DNA of 64,000 bases from contig NZ_UOOB01000001.1 in assembly GCF_900564145.1 (NCBI RefSeq), positions 967,732 to 1,031,731 on the forward strand. Reading direction: 5' to 3'. The translations under genes were made by a program, and so were the position numbers. This DNA comes from Comamonas sp. lk (lineage in GTDB: Bacteria > Pseudomonadota > Gammaproteobacteria > Burkholderiales > Burkholderiaceae_C). The notes under the pieces are model-generated. The model ran no database searches. It was not told the DNA's origin and was given only the letters and a program-made list of their open reading frames with translations. Of this stretch, positions 1-9,806 are shown in pieces. The first letter of the stretch is position 1. Every line of letters begins with the position of its first letter.

Positions 1-138
1 ACAGTTGTGCAATCCAACAACCGCTCATCAAGAGGGAGAGAAGCAAAACCTTATCCACATCTTGAGCCTACGGCTCAAGCCAAAGGGTGGGTCAGTTTGA
101 GATGGAAATAGCGGGTCAGTCTTGCGTGGAAATCAACA
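1..138 (+). mobile_element. Right end of an IS21-family-like insertion sequence (partial)
   Basis: Two 21-bp direct repeats with a 24-bp period lie at 89-109 and 113-133. Both read GGGTCAGT, six variable bases, then TGGAAAT. Multiple terminal repeats of about this size, and an end finishing in CA, are known features of IS21-family elements. The adhesin repeat unit resumes at about 139, so the element probably ends at 138. A hairpin (61-68 with 72-79) sits just inside, and one frame stops at 63-65, which may be the tail of the helper ATPase gene. The rest of the element is outside the window, so the family call is an inference from the terminal repeats. Confidence 0.55.
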
Positions 139-2710
139 GTACAAAGGCACGGTTGTGCTGGATGGCGACATGAAGTTTGCCGCGCAAGACGGCAACATTA
201 TGTTCAGCGACAAGGTGGTCAGCAGGCAGGGCCAAGGCCATGGACTGTCGCTCGCCAGCGGGGCGGGCAATGTCACTTTCTCGGACGCGGTTGGGGACGG
301 CACCGGCGGCCGCCTGGGCGAGATCTCCATCGCCAGCAACGGCGCCACCACGCTGGGCGGTGCGGTGTACGCCGCTTCGCTCTCCACCGATGCCGGCGGC
401 ACGCTGGCCCTCAATGGTGCTCTGGTCGACACAACGGGCACGCAGTCCTATGGCGAGCTGGCCGTACTGGGCGCCAACACCACATTGAAGGGCAGTACCG
501 TCAGCCTCTTGGGTGGCGGTGATGGCGCGCATGAGCTGAGCATCGATGGTGATGCCGTGCTGAAGGGAGTGTTTGGCGCGCAGGGTGCGCTGTCCAGCCT
601 GACGATCAAGGGCGCGTCCAGCCTGGATGGCCGCGTCACGACCACGGGCAACCAGTTGTACAAAGGCGCGGTCGTGCTGGATGGCGACGTGAAACTTGCC
701 GCGCAAGACGGCAACATTACGTTCAGCGACAAGGTCGCCAGCAGTCAGGGCGACGGGTATGGCCTGTCGCTCGCCTCTGGCGCGGGCAGTGTCACCTTTT
801 CGGACGCGGTTGGGGACGGCACCGGCGGCCGCCTGGGCGAGATCTCCATCGCCAGCAACGGCGCCACCACGCTGGGCGGTGCGGTGTACGCAGCTTCGCT
901 CACCACCGATGTCGGCGGCACGCTGGCCCTCAATGGCGCTCTGGTCGACACTACGGGCACGCAGTCCTATGGCGAGCTGGCCGTGCTGGGTGCTAACACC
1001 AACTTGAAGGGCAGCATCGTCAGCCTCTTGGGCGGCGGCGACGGCGCGCACGAGCTGAGCATCAATGGCGACGCCGTACTGAAGGGTGTGTTTGGCGGGC
1101 AAGACGCACTGGCCGGTCTGACGGTGAACGGCAAATCCACACTGGGCGAAGGCCGCATAGTCACCACGGGCGATCAGTCGTACAAGGATTCGATCTCACT
1201 GGGCGGCAGACTGACGGTGGTCAGCCAAGAGGGTGACATCCGCTTCAACAACTCGGTGGACGGCGCATATGGGCTGACAGTCGTTGCGAACCAGGGCGAA
1301 GTGACGTTTGCCGGTCCCGTCGGTCAGGGTTCGAGCCTGGGCGATCTGAAAATCGACGCCGCCCGAGACATCGTCCTGGACGCCCCGGTGCGTGCCGTAT
1401 CGGTGCAGACCGGCGGCAACGGTGATCTGCTGATCAACGGGGGGGCGATCCACACCACGGGTTTGCAACAGTATGGCCAGCATGTCATTCTGAGCGGTGT
1501 GGACACCACGCTGACTGGTACCAGCGTTCAGTTCAACGCTGGTATGGACGGCGCGGAACCGGGCAAGCAAGGCCTGGTCATTGCCGGCAATACCGATATC
1601 CAGGGTGACGTTGGCGCCTCCGCGTTGCTGCGCGGTCTGACCGTCACGGGCACCACAGCCATGGGCTCCGGCAAGGTCATCACCGCAGGCGATCAGGTCT
1701 ATACCGGTTCTGTGACCCTGCAGGGTGATCGCGAACTGAGCAGCAATACCGGCTCGGTTGTGCTGGGCAGCAAGTTGGATGGCGGCAATGGCAATAACCT
1801 TGTCGTCAACGCCAGCAAGAACATCCAGATCGCGGGCGACGCCTCCGGCCTGGGCGTGCTGACGCTGCACGCCGTCGACACCATCGTGCTCAACGGCGAT
1901 GTCAGCGCCTACCGCGTACAGCAGCTGGAGGCCAAGTCCGCTAGCTACAACGGTGCAGTTCGTGCTTCGGGGGCAGGTGGCATTGACATCTCCGGCGGCA
2001 GCGTGTCGTTTGGCCAGAACGTCACGGCCGACACCGGCGCGATACGCATTGCCAACACCGCGACGGCCGGTACGACATCCTTTGCTGCAGGCAGCACGGT
2101 CAAGGCTGCCACCGGCTTCACTCAGACAGGCGGCGCCGAGCTGACGCTGCCGGCGCAAATGCTGGTGACCCAGGGTCCCATCAAGCTGGGTGCACCGGCC
2201 AAGCTGCAGGGAGTGAACGCATTCATTCAGACCAATGGTGACATCACGGCCATCGGCCTGAGCGGGCCGCAGACTTCGCTGACTCTGGCCGCAGGTCCGA
2301 CGGGCGCGCTGAGCATTGGTCTAAACGATGGTAACCCAGTCAACAAGTTGGATGTGGCCAACCTTATTGTGCCGAGCGCCGGTTCGGCCAAGATGTGGGG
2401 TGCAATTGGCGGTAAAACTGGCGTGCTGCCGGCTGCCATGATTCATAGCCCGCTGGTAGCCTCGCCGTATTACCTGAACGAGACTCCGTGGGGACCGACA
2501 GAGATGGTCAGCCGCCTGACATCTGTTGTGGTGCCGCCCGCCGTAATCCCCACAACCCCGGCTGCCGACTCCCTGTTCCGTGGTACGGTTCGGCCAGAAG
2601 GCTTCGGTCCTGACGTACTTGGAACTTACGCCGCGCCGGAGGTGCTGAAAGTGGCCTCCAGTGGTTTGCTGTTAGGCCTGCCCGGTGATGAAAGCGTTAC
2701 GCAACCTTAA
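122..2710 (+). CDS. Filamentous-haemagglutinin-like adhesin, 5'-truncated by an insertion sequence
   Basis: The encoded 862 residues are the C-terminal part of a large secreted beta-helical adhesin rich in Gly, Ser, Thr and Asp. Three tandem repeats begin at about 128, 647 and 1169. The first two are nearly identical over 519 bp (173 residues); the third is diverged. Recurrent strings such as LGEISIASNGATTLGG, and the alternation of hydrophobic residues with turns, fit haemagglutination-activity repeats of the two-partner secretion family. The C-terminus has no autotransporter barrel, so export would need an outer-membrane TpsB partner that is not in the window. The TTG at 122 lies inside the apparent insertion-sequence end and is unlikely to be a native start. 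The native N-terminus with signal peptide and secretion domain is missing, so the copy is probably non-functional unless read from the insertion element. Confidence 0.6.
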   Translation: MRGNQQYKGTVVLDGDMKFAAQDGNIMFSDKVVSRQGQGHGLSLASGAGNVTFSDAVGDGTGGRLGEISIASNGATTLGGAVYAASLSTDAGGTLALNGALVDTTGTQSYGELAVLGANTTLKGSTVSLLGGGDGAHELSIDGDAVLKGVFGAQGALSSLTIKGASSLDGRVTTTGNQLYKGAVVLDGDVKLAAQDGNITFSDKVASSQGDGYGLSLASGAGSVTFSDAVGDGTGGRLGEISIASNGATTLGGAVYAASLTTDVGGTLALNGALVDTTGTQSYGELAVLGANTNLKGSIVSLLGGGDGAHELSINGDAVLKGVFGGQDALAGLTVNGKSTLGEGRIVTTGDQSYKDSISLGGRLTVVSQEGDIRFNNSVDGAYGLTVVANQGEVTFAGPVGQGSSLGDLKIDAARDIVLDAPVRAVSVQTGGNGDLLINGGAIHTTGLQQYGQHVILSGVDTTLTGTSVQFNAGMDGAEPGKQGLVIAGNTDIQGDVGASALLRGLTVTGTTAMGSGKVITAGDQVYTGSVTLQGDRELSSNTGSVVLGSKLDGGNGNNLVVNASKNIQIAGDASGLGVLTLHAVDTIVLNGDVSAYRVQQLEAKSASYNGAVRASGAGGIDISGGSVSFGQNVTADTGAIRIANTATAGTTSFAAGSTVKAATGFTQTGGAELTLPAQMLVTQGPIKLGAPAKLQGVNAFIQTNGDITAIGLSGPQTSLTLAAGPTGALSIGLNDGNPVNKLDVANLIVPSAGSAKMWGAIGGKTGVLPAAMIHSPLVASPYYLNETPWGPTEMVSRLTSVVVPPAVIPTTPAADSLFRGTVRPEGFGPDVLGTYAAPEVLKVASSGLLLGLPGDESVTQP
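128..1690 (+). repeat. Three tandem repeat units of about 519-522 bp inside the adhesin gene
   Basis: Unit 1 starts at 128 (GNQQYKG), unit 2 at 647 (GNQLYKG) and unit 3 at 1169 (GDQSYKD). Units 1 and 2 are nearly identical at the DNA level, including silent positions, for example the stretch around 290-380 against 809-899. Unit 3 shares the layout but is diverged and carries one extra codon. The near-identity of units 1 and 2 suggests recent duplication or gene conversion. The end of unit 3 is approximate. Confidence 0.75.
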
Positions 2711-2793
2711 CTTTCCACGATAGAAACATCCATTTTTCCAACGACCTGCCACTAGAGACAGATACCTCAACTCGCACACTCTGCTTCGATACC

Positions 2794-3555
2794 ATGACTT
2801 CACAGACCTTGTTTCCTTTGTTTTACGAGCAACCTCGCCCTCTGTCTTCTGGTGAGCACGCGAACCTGTCGTTCACCGGCAACACGGGCTATGCCTACGC
2901 TGCCAAGACCAATGCCGTGCCGCTGGTGGCAACCGAGCTGCCAACCGCATGCCGCCATTTCCCCATCGTCTTTTCAGGCGATCAGCCCGCACCGGTAGCA
3001 GTACTGGGCGTGCGTGGCGAGGAAAACCTGTTCGTCGATGCGGACGGCCAATGGCGTGCTGACACCTATGTGCCGGCCTATGTGCGCCGCTATCCCTTCA
3101 TCTTCATGGAGAATGAAGAGCGCAGCCAATTCACACTTTGTGTCGACGAGAAGGCTGCTTCGGTGGTCGATGGTCGTGACAATCCGCTCTTCGATGAAGC
3201 GGGCGAACCTACGGATCTGGCGCGCAGCGCGCTTGCGTTCTGCCGCGATTACCAAAATCAGCATTCCTACACGATGGAGTTTGCGCGTGCAGTGGTCGAG
3301 GCCGATCTGCTGGTAGAGAACCGTGCCGATATCACTTTGGCTGACGGCCAGCGCTTGGCGATGTCCGGCTTCAAGGTGATAGACGAAGCGCGCTTCAACA
3401 AGCTGCCGGACGCAGAATTTCTGCGCTGGCGCGCGAATGGCTGGCTGGCCTTGGTCTATTGCCACCTGTTGTCGATTAATACCTGGCCCAGCTTGGTCAA
3501 CCAAGTGCAATCGCCGGCTCCTGCTGAAGCCGAAACCGAAGCAGCCGAGGCCTAA
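2794..3555 (+). CDS. SapC family protein
   Basis: The 253-residue protein matches the SapC family: a short N-terminal strand, the block from FPIVF at about residue 55, the central YVRRYPF-IF segment (near 98-105), and a C-terminal FLRWRANGWLALVYCHLLS segment. The family is named after a Campylobacter surface-layer-linked gene and its biochemical function is not known. No signal peptide or membrane helix is apparent. It starts 83 bp after the adhesin stop on the same strand and could be cotranscribed with it. The Glu/Ala-rich tail after residue 238 is probably disordered. The family call is firm; the role is not. Confidence 0.8.
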   Translation: MTSQTLFPLFYEQPRPLSSGEHANLSFTGNTGYAYAAKTNAVPLVATELPTACRHFPIVFSGDQPAPVAVLGVRGEENLFVDADGQWRADTYVPAYVRRYPFIFMENEERSQFTLCVDEKAASVVDGRDNPLFDEAGEPTDLARSALAFCRDYQNQHSYTMEFARAVVEADLLVENRADITLADGQRLAMSGFKVIDEARFNKLPDAEFLRWRANGWLALVYCHLLSINTWPSLVNQVQSPAPAEAETEAAEA

Positions 3556-3608
3556 GCTCTTTCGCCGCAGCTGTTTGCAGTTGCGCTGTTGCGCATTGCC
3601 CTGAAGTT

Positions 3609-3644
3609 GTGGAGAAGTGAGGCGTTTCTGCTTTCCTTCTCCAC
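3609..3644. terminator. Inverted repeat between convergent SapC and parvulin genes
   Basis: Nine-base arms, GTGGAGAAG at 3609-3617 and CTTCTCCAC at 3636-3644, are separated by 18 bases between two convergent genes. There is no clear T-tract on either side, so a transcription-terminating role is only suggested by position. Confidence 0.3.
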
Positions 3645-3654
3645 CGCTGAGCTA

Positions 3655-4587
3655 TCAGTTGATTTTTTGCAGCGCGGCATCCAGGGCCGCGTTGTCGATT
3701 TTCACGTCGGAGGCCGGTGCAAGCTTGCCTAGATACTCATTGGCAAGCTCCCGCTGACGTTGCTCACGCAAAGCGGTTTGGAGCGTGGGCTTGACCTCTT
3801 CAAGCGTTGCCGGACGCGAGGCTTGACTGGCCAGAAGCTTGAGCACATGGAATCCAGAAGCGGACCGCACAGGCTCACTGACTTGGTTGAGCTGCATGCC
3901 TGCGACGACATCGCGGGTCTCTGGCAATAACTGCGCCAGAGGTAAATTTCCGACTTCTCCGCCTTTCGCTGCACTAAGAGTGTCTTGCGAGTGGGCTTTG
4001 GCCAGCGCTGCAAAGTCTCCTTCGCGTGCTTGCTTGGCCAACTCGGCGGCTTTTTTGCGTACGGCGGCAATGGTTGCGGCATCTGCATCGGGGGCAATAG
4101 GCAGGAAAATCTGCGCCACTCGATAGGTCGCCGCAATATTGAGCTGGGGCTTGGCTCGTTCGTAGGCAGTACTGATGTCAGCATCGTTTGGAAAGTCCGC
4201 AGGCAGGCGTGCAATCGACTCCAGATAGCTGTTGCTGACGATACGGGCCGTGACATCCTTGATGGCCGCGTCGATGCGAGTCTTGACCTCTGGGCGCTCT
4301 GCCCACTTTTTTTGCTGAGCTTCGCGCAGCAGAGCCTCGCTCGCCAAGCGTTGGCGCAGCCAGTTATCCAGACCTTCGCGGTTGCTCTTGACTTTGGCAC
4401 GCTCGCTCTCGGGCATGGCGCGCAATAGCTGCTGGACTTCTGCCGAGGAAATTTGAAGGGTACCCAGCTTGGCAACCGCAGTGTCTGATGTCTTTGTCGG
4501 GGTCTGCGCCATGGCGCTGTTGCTCATGAGCATGATCAGAGCCAAGCTCATTGCACTGGGTACGTTACGGCGGGACAGAAATTTCAT
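3655..4587 (-). CDS. Periplasmic parvulin-type peptidyl-prolyl isomerase
   Basis: The 310-residue protein has a Sec signal peptide (KFLSRR, a hydrophobic core, then AMAQ with likely cleavage after residue 27). A SurA/PpiD-like N-terminal helical region follows. The parvulin domain lies at about residues 155-258, recognisable by YRVAQIFLP, GGEVGNLPLAQLLPE and VSEPVRSASGFHVLKLL. It would catalyse prolyl isomerisation or act as a chaperone for secreted proteins in the periplasm. Its gene converges on the SapC-family gene and lies beside the adhesin. Periplasmic parvulins such as Bordetella Par27 are known to chaperone filamentous haemagglutinin, so an adhesin-related role is possible here but not shown. 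Confidence 0.88.
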   Translation of the reverse strand: MKFLSRRNVPSAMSLALIMLMSNSAMAQTPTKTSDTAVAKLGTLQISSAEVQQLLRAMPESERAKVKSNREGLDNWLRQRLASEALLREAQQKKWAERPEVKTRIDAAIKDVTARIVSNSYLESIARLPADFPNDADISTAYERAKPQLNIAATYRVAQIFLPIAPDADAATIAAVRKKAAELAKQAREGDFAALAKAHSQDTLSAAKGGEVGNLPLAQLLPETRDVVAGMQLNQVSEPVRSASGFHVLKLLASQASRPATLEEVKPTLQTALREQRQRELANEYLGKLAPASDVKIDNAALDAALQKIN

Positions 4588-4838
4588 TGATTATCACTTT
4601 CTTGTTGCGCGCTGAAGGCGCCGACGGAATCGACCAGCTTTTTCTCGCTGGCGGCAAGCCTCACGGAATGGAGCGTCTCAAACTCTAACGGAGCCAGGTC
4701 ATGCGCCGATGGATGTCTGCGAAAAACATCTGACCGTAGCGAAAGGCCGTGCTGGGGTGGTGGTGCAGCTCTGTTGGTGGATGCGCAGTGCAGTTGCTGA
4801 AAGTGGGCCTATGACTGAGTACGGATTTGTACCAGCTC
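4588..4838. other. Intergenic region between parvulin and groES
   Basis: No convincing gene is present. The segment would hold the promoter of the minus-strand parvulin and sequences upstream of the groES promoter. Short open frames here have no recognisable product or good ribosome-binding site. The groESL promoter and CIRCE element lie at 4839-4892, listed separately. Confidence 0.5.
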
Positions 4839-4866
4839 TTGAAACTCAGAAAAATTGCCTTATTAT
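4839..4866 (+). promoter_or_regulatory. Predicted sigma-70-type promoter of groESL
   Basis: TTGAAA (4839-4844) and TATTAT (4861-4866) are separated by 16 bp and lead directly into the CIRCE operator. The preceding C gives CTTGAAA, which also resembles a sigma-32 -35 box, but no good CCCCAT-type -10 is present. Confidence 0.6.
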
Positions 4867-4892
4867 TAGCACTCAATGGGGTCGAGTGCTAA
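4866..4892. promoter_or_regulatory. CIRCE operator (HrcA binding site)
   Basis: A perfect CIRCE element: TTAGCACTC (4866-4874), nine spacer bases, GAGTGCTAA (4884-4892). It begins at the last base of the predicted -10 box, so HrcA bound here would block transcription of groESL. This indicates HrcA-type heat-shock repression of the operon. Confidence 0.95.
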
Positions 4893-4980
4893 CAAGCTCT
4901 GGACCTCACACTTTTCCGAATGTTGGCAGCTGTTGCCAGCAAGTCTTGTTTCAACTTTGTTGATGTATTTACGAGTTGGT

Positions 4981-5271
4981 ATGAACCTGCGTCCCCTGCA
5001 CGATCGCGTGATCGTCAAGCGCCTCGAAAACGAAACCAAGACGGCTTCGGGCATCTTTATCCCCGACAACGCCGCTGAGAAGCCTGACCAAGGTGAAGTG
5101 CTGGCAGTGGGTCCCGGCAAGCGCAACGACAAGGGCGAACAAGTGGCCCTGAACGTCAAGGTCGGTGACCGCGTTCTGTTCGGCAAGTACTCGGGCCAGA
5201 CCGTGAAGGTCGACGGCGACGAGCTGCTGGTGATGAAGGAAGACGATCTGTTCGCAGTCGTCGAGAAGTAA
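4981..5271 (+). CDS. groES: Co-chaperonin GroES
   Basis: GroES (96 residues, the usual length) forms the heptameric lid that caps GroEL and encloses the folding substrate in the cytoplasm. The sequence starts [14 protein letters not shown] and has the mobile loop ([11 protein letters not shown], about residues 16-27) and the [12 protein letters not shown] core. The ATG at 4981 is chosen because family members start at this point; an open frame runs further upstream to 4876 through the leader but is not conserved. The gene lies 88 bp after a CIRCE operator and 94 bp before groEL. Confidence 0.97.
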   Translation: MNLRPLHDRVIVKRLENETKTASGIFIPDNAAEKPDQGEVLAVGPGKRNDKGEQVALNVKVGDRVLFGKYSGQTVKVDGDELLVMKEDDLFAVVEK

Positions 5272-5301
5272 GCTCTTCTCCAAGAAACTCATAAATTCAT
5301 A

Positions 5302-5334
5302 GCTGTTGGCGCTTCATTGATAAGCGTTAGCAGC
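5302..5334. repeat. Intergenic palindromic repeat, type A, copy 1
   Basis: Imperfect inverted repeat in the groES-groEL spacer: GCTGTTGGCGCTT (5302-5314), a seven-base loop, AAGCGTTAGCAGC (5322-5334). The arms pair with G-T allowances. The same layout occurs at 27294-27326 and 46626-46658, always outside genes. In RNA it would form a hairpin between the two chaperonin cistrons. Confidence 0.6.
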
Positions 5335-5356
5335 CAAATTGATCCAAATTTTGTAG

Positions 5357-7009
<1,653 letters not shown>

Positions 7010-7061
7010 TTGCCAAGCCGCTGACCGAATGGCCGCAAGGCCATTCAACCAGCCCCTAAAA

Positions 7062-7086
7062 GGCCGCATTCATTGCGGCCTTTTTT
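7062..7086 (+). terminator. Rho-independent terminator after groEL
   Basis: Perfect stem GGCCGCA (7062-7068) and TGCGGCC (7074-7080) with loop TTCAT, followed by six T (7081-7086). Confidence 0.92.
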
Positions 7087-7314
7087 ATTGCCCTTTAGGA
7101 ATCAAACAAGCATCTAGCTCTTTGCCTTGGTGCGCTAGCTGCTCATGTTTTTTGAGTTCATGATGAAGCGGCATTGCCCCGGCCTCTTGCAAGAGGCTTG
7201 TGCCTGGCTGCATTGCGGCTCCTGATTCTGTGGTGTGCCAGGCTGAAATCGGCTGCGCATCTGCCGGCATGTGCCCCCACCTAGATGAGCAATGTGAGTA
7301 ACGGCCGACCGCCA
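7087..7314. other. Intergenic region between groEL and the mrcA terminator
   Basis: I see no supported gene in this stretch. A 76-codon minus-strand frame crosses it but has no recognisable domain and starts right at the mrcA terminator. A 16-bp self-complementary sequence, GCCTCTTGCAAGAGGC, lies at 7182-7197. Confidence 0.4.
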
Positions 7315-7346
7315 TAAAAAACGCCCGGAGCTTGCGCGCCGGGCGT
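7315..7346 (-). terminator. Rho-independent terminator after mrcA
   Basis: Arms ACGCCCGG (7321-7328) and CCGGGCGT (7339-7346) form a GC-rich stem. The run of A at 7315-7320 is a T-tract when read on the minus strand, so it terminates the penicillin-binding protein transcript. Confidence 0.88.
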
Positions 7347-7409
7347 TTGGGTTGTGGCCTTGGCTTTCAGCGAATGAAGTTCATTCGCCGATGCTTGGCT
7401 TGATTCTGA

Positions 7410-9806
7410 TCAGTTGCGGAACAAGTCCAGAATGCGGCTGCGCTCTTCGGTTGCAGGCGCAGGCGTGGAGCCGCCAGCCGAGCCTGTGTTGGAGTCGCTG
7501 CCGTCCATGCCCAGGTTGCTCACGCCGCCGCCACGGACGTTTTCTTCGTAGTACCAGTCGCCACCCATGTTGACAACGCCTGGAGGTACGGGCATTTCGG
7601 CCACGGGCACACCCTTGAGCGCGTGCTGCATGAAGCTGATCCAGATGGGCAGGCTCAGACCGCCACCGGTTTCGCGCGAGCCCAGATTGCGGGGCGTGTC
7701 ATAGCCAATCCACGAGACCGCTGCCATGGTGGGCTGAAAGCCGGAGAACCAGGCGTCCACCGAGTCATTGGTGGTGCCGGTCTTGCCGTACAGGTCAGGG
7801 CGCTTGAGCGTGGCCTGGGCCCGGGCAGCCGTACCCACGCGGGCCACGTCGTTGAGCATGGTGCTCATCACAAAGGCGTTGCGGGCGGGAATGGCCTGGG
7901 GCAGATCCGTGACCGGGGGCGGCGTGAACTCGGACAGCACGCGGCCCTTGTGATCCGTCACCTTGGCAATCAGCCAGGGATTGGCGCGGTGGCCGCCGTT
8001 GGCAAAGACGGAATAGGCCGCAGCCATCTGCAAAGGCGTCACCGAGCCTGCGCCTAGAGCTAGCGTCAGATATGCGGGTTGTTTGGCGGCTTCGAAGCCA
8101 AAGCGGGTCGCCCATTCCTGGCCTTGCTTGGGGCCCACGGCCTGCAGCAGGCGGATGGAGATCATGTTCTTGGACTTGTTCAAGCCCGTGCGCATGGTCA
8201 TGGGTCCGTCATAGCGGCCGTCGTAGTTCTTGGGTTCCCAAGGCTGGCCGCCGGTGACGGAAGAGCCGAAGAAAATCGGCGCATCATTGATCATGGTGGC
8301 AGGCGAAAAGCCTTTTTCCAGCGCTGCCGAGTAGATCACCGGCTTGAAGCTGGAGCCGGGCTGGCGCCAGGCCTGTGTCACGTGGTTGAACTTATTCTTT
8401 TCGAAGTCAAAACCGCCGACCAGGGCGCGGATGGCACCGGTCTGGGGCACCACGGCAACAAAAGCGCCTTCCACCTCAGGCAACTGCGTCGCTTCCCAGC
8501 TGCCCTTGGGTGTCTTGACGGCACGAATCACGGCGCCGGGACGGATTTTGATATTGGGTGGCGCCTTGGGGCTCAATCCCGATTCCACAGGCTTCAAGCC
8601 GTCGCCGGTGATTTCGAAATGCTCGCCGTCTGCACGGGCCGCCACAATCTTGCGCGGGCCGGCTTCCAGCACCACGGCGGCAATCACGTCGCCGTTGTCG
8701 GGGTGGTTGGCCAGGGCATCGTCAATGGCATCTTCCAGCTCCTGGGCATTGCCTGGCATGGCGATGAATTTCTCCGGGCCGCGGTACTTCTGGCGGCGCT
8801 CGTAGTTCATGATGCCTTCACGCAGCGCCTTGTAAGCGGCTTCCTGCTCGCCGGCATTCAGCGTGGTGTAGACATTGAGGCCGCGGGTGTAGGCTTCGCT
8901 GCCGTACTGGGCAAAGATGAGCTGTCTGGCCATTTCCGCCACATATTCGGCATGAATACGGGTGGAGTTGCTGGCCGTGCGAATCTTGAGCTGCTCTTCG
9001 CGGGCCTCTTTGGCTTGGTCGGCAGTGATGAAGCCGTTTTCCTCCATGCGGTCAATGATGTACTGCTGGCGGATCTTGGCGCGCTTGGGGTTGCTGATGG
9101 GGTTGTAGGCCGAAGGCGCCTTGGGCAGGCCCGCCAGCATCGCAGCCTCTGCGACCGTGATGTCCTTGAGCGGCTTGCCGAAATAGGCCTCGCTGGCAGC
9201 TGCAAAGCCGTAAGCGCGGTTGCCCAGATAAATCTGGTTCATGTAGATCTCGAGGATCTGGTTCTTGGTCAGCAGATGCTCAAGCTTGAAGGTGAGCAGG
9301 ATTTCGTAGATCTTGCGGGTAAAGGTCTTCTCGGAAGAAAGATAGACATTGCGCGCCACCTGCATGGTGATGGTGGATGCGCCCTGGCTCTTGACCTTGC
9401 CCAGGTTGGCCAGCGCTGCGCGCAGCATGCCCTTGTAGTCCACGCCGCCATGCTCGAAGAAGCGGGTGTCTTCGATGGCCAGCACCGCATTGGTCATGAC
9501 CTTGGGAATTTCCTGGATGGGCGTCAGGGTGCGGCGTTCCTCGCCGAACTCGCCCAGCAAGGCGCCTTCGCTGGAATACACGCGCAGCGGCAGCTTGGGT
9601 CGGTAGTCCGCCAGTTCAGAGACGTCGGGCAGGTTAGGGTAGGCCATGGCCAAGGCGACGGCGACGGCCAGGGCCACGCCCAGCACGCCGGCCACCGCCA
9701 GGCCGAACAGCCAGAGGATGGAACGAGGGAGCCAGTGCATGCGGGGCTTGGGAGAGTTGGGTGCAGACCGGGGAGTCTGTGAAGCAGAGTTATCTGATGG
9801 CGGCAT
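7410..9806 (-). CDS. mrcA: Bifunctional penicillin-binding protein 1A
   Basis: This class A PBP (798 residues) polymerises lipid II and cross-links peptidoglycan at the outer face of the inner membrane. A single membrane anchor lies at about residues 29-54. The GT51 transglycosylase domain has EDTRFFEH with its catalytic Glu at 112, and QGASTITMQ near 141. The transpeptidase domain has the SSFK motif with Ser485 and KTG at 675-677. An OB-like insert between the domains is typical of PBP1A. It is divergent from pilMNOPQ, the common betaproteobacterial arrangement. The symbol mrcA is used in the sense of ponA/PBP1A. Confidence 0.95.
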   Translation of the reverse strand: MPPSDNSASQTPRSAPNSPKPRMHWLPRSILWLFGLAVAGVLGVALAVAVALAMAYPNLPDVSELADYRPKLPLRVYSSEGALLGEFGEERRTLTPIQEIPKVMTNAVLAIEDTRFFEHGGVDYKGMLRAALANLGKVKSQGASTITMQVARNVYLSSEKTFTRKIYEILLTFKLEHLLTKNQILEIYMNQIYLGNRAYGFAAASEAYFGKPLKDITVAEAAMLAGLPKAPSAYNPISNPKRAKIRQQYIIDRMEENGFITADQAKEAREEQLKIRTASNSTRIHAEYVAEMARQLIFAQYGSEAYTRGLNVYTTLNAGEQEAAYKALREGIMNYERRQKYRGPEKFIAMPGNAQELEDAIDDALANHPDNGDVIAAVVLEAGPRKIVAARADGEHFEITGDGLKPVESGLSPKAPPNIKIRPGAVIRAVKTPKGSWEATQLPEVEGAFVAVVPQTGAIRALVGGFDFEKNKFNHVTQAWRQPGSSFKPVIYSAALEKGFSPATMINDAPIFFGSSVTGGQPWEPKNYDGRYDGPMTMRTGLNKSKNMISIRLLQAVGPKQGQEWATRFGFEAAKQPAYLTLALGAGSVTPLQMAAAYSVFANGGHRANPWLIAKVTDHKGRVLSEFTPPPVTDLPQAIPARNAFVMSTMLNDVARVGTAARAQATLKRPDLYGKTGTTNDSVDAWFSGFQPTMAAVSWIGYDTPRNLGSRETGGGLSLPIWISFMQHALKGVPVAEMPVPPGVVNMGGDWYYEENVRGGGVSNLGMDGSDSNTGSAGGSTPAPATEERSRILDLFRN

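Noticed and set aside
4876..4980. Upstream extension of the groES frame
   Set aside because: The extra 35 codons overlap the CIRCE operator and are not part of any GroES; the ATG at 4981 gives the family length.
7085..7315. 76-codon minus-strand frame between groEL and mrcA
   Set aside because: It starts at the mrcA terminator and ends in the groEL terminator, with no recognisable domain; kept only as an open question.
8079..9782. 567-codon plus-strand open frame opposite mrcA
   Set aside because: Antisense to PBP1A; the transglycosylase and transpeptidase motifs on the minus strand decide the coding strand.
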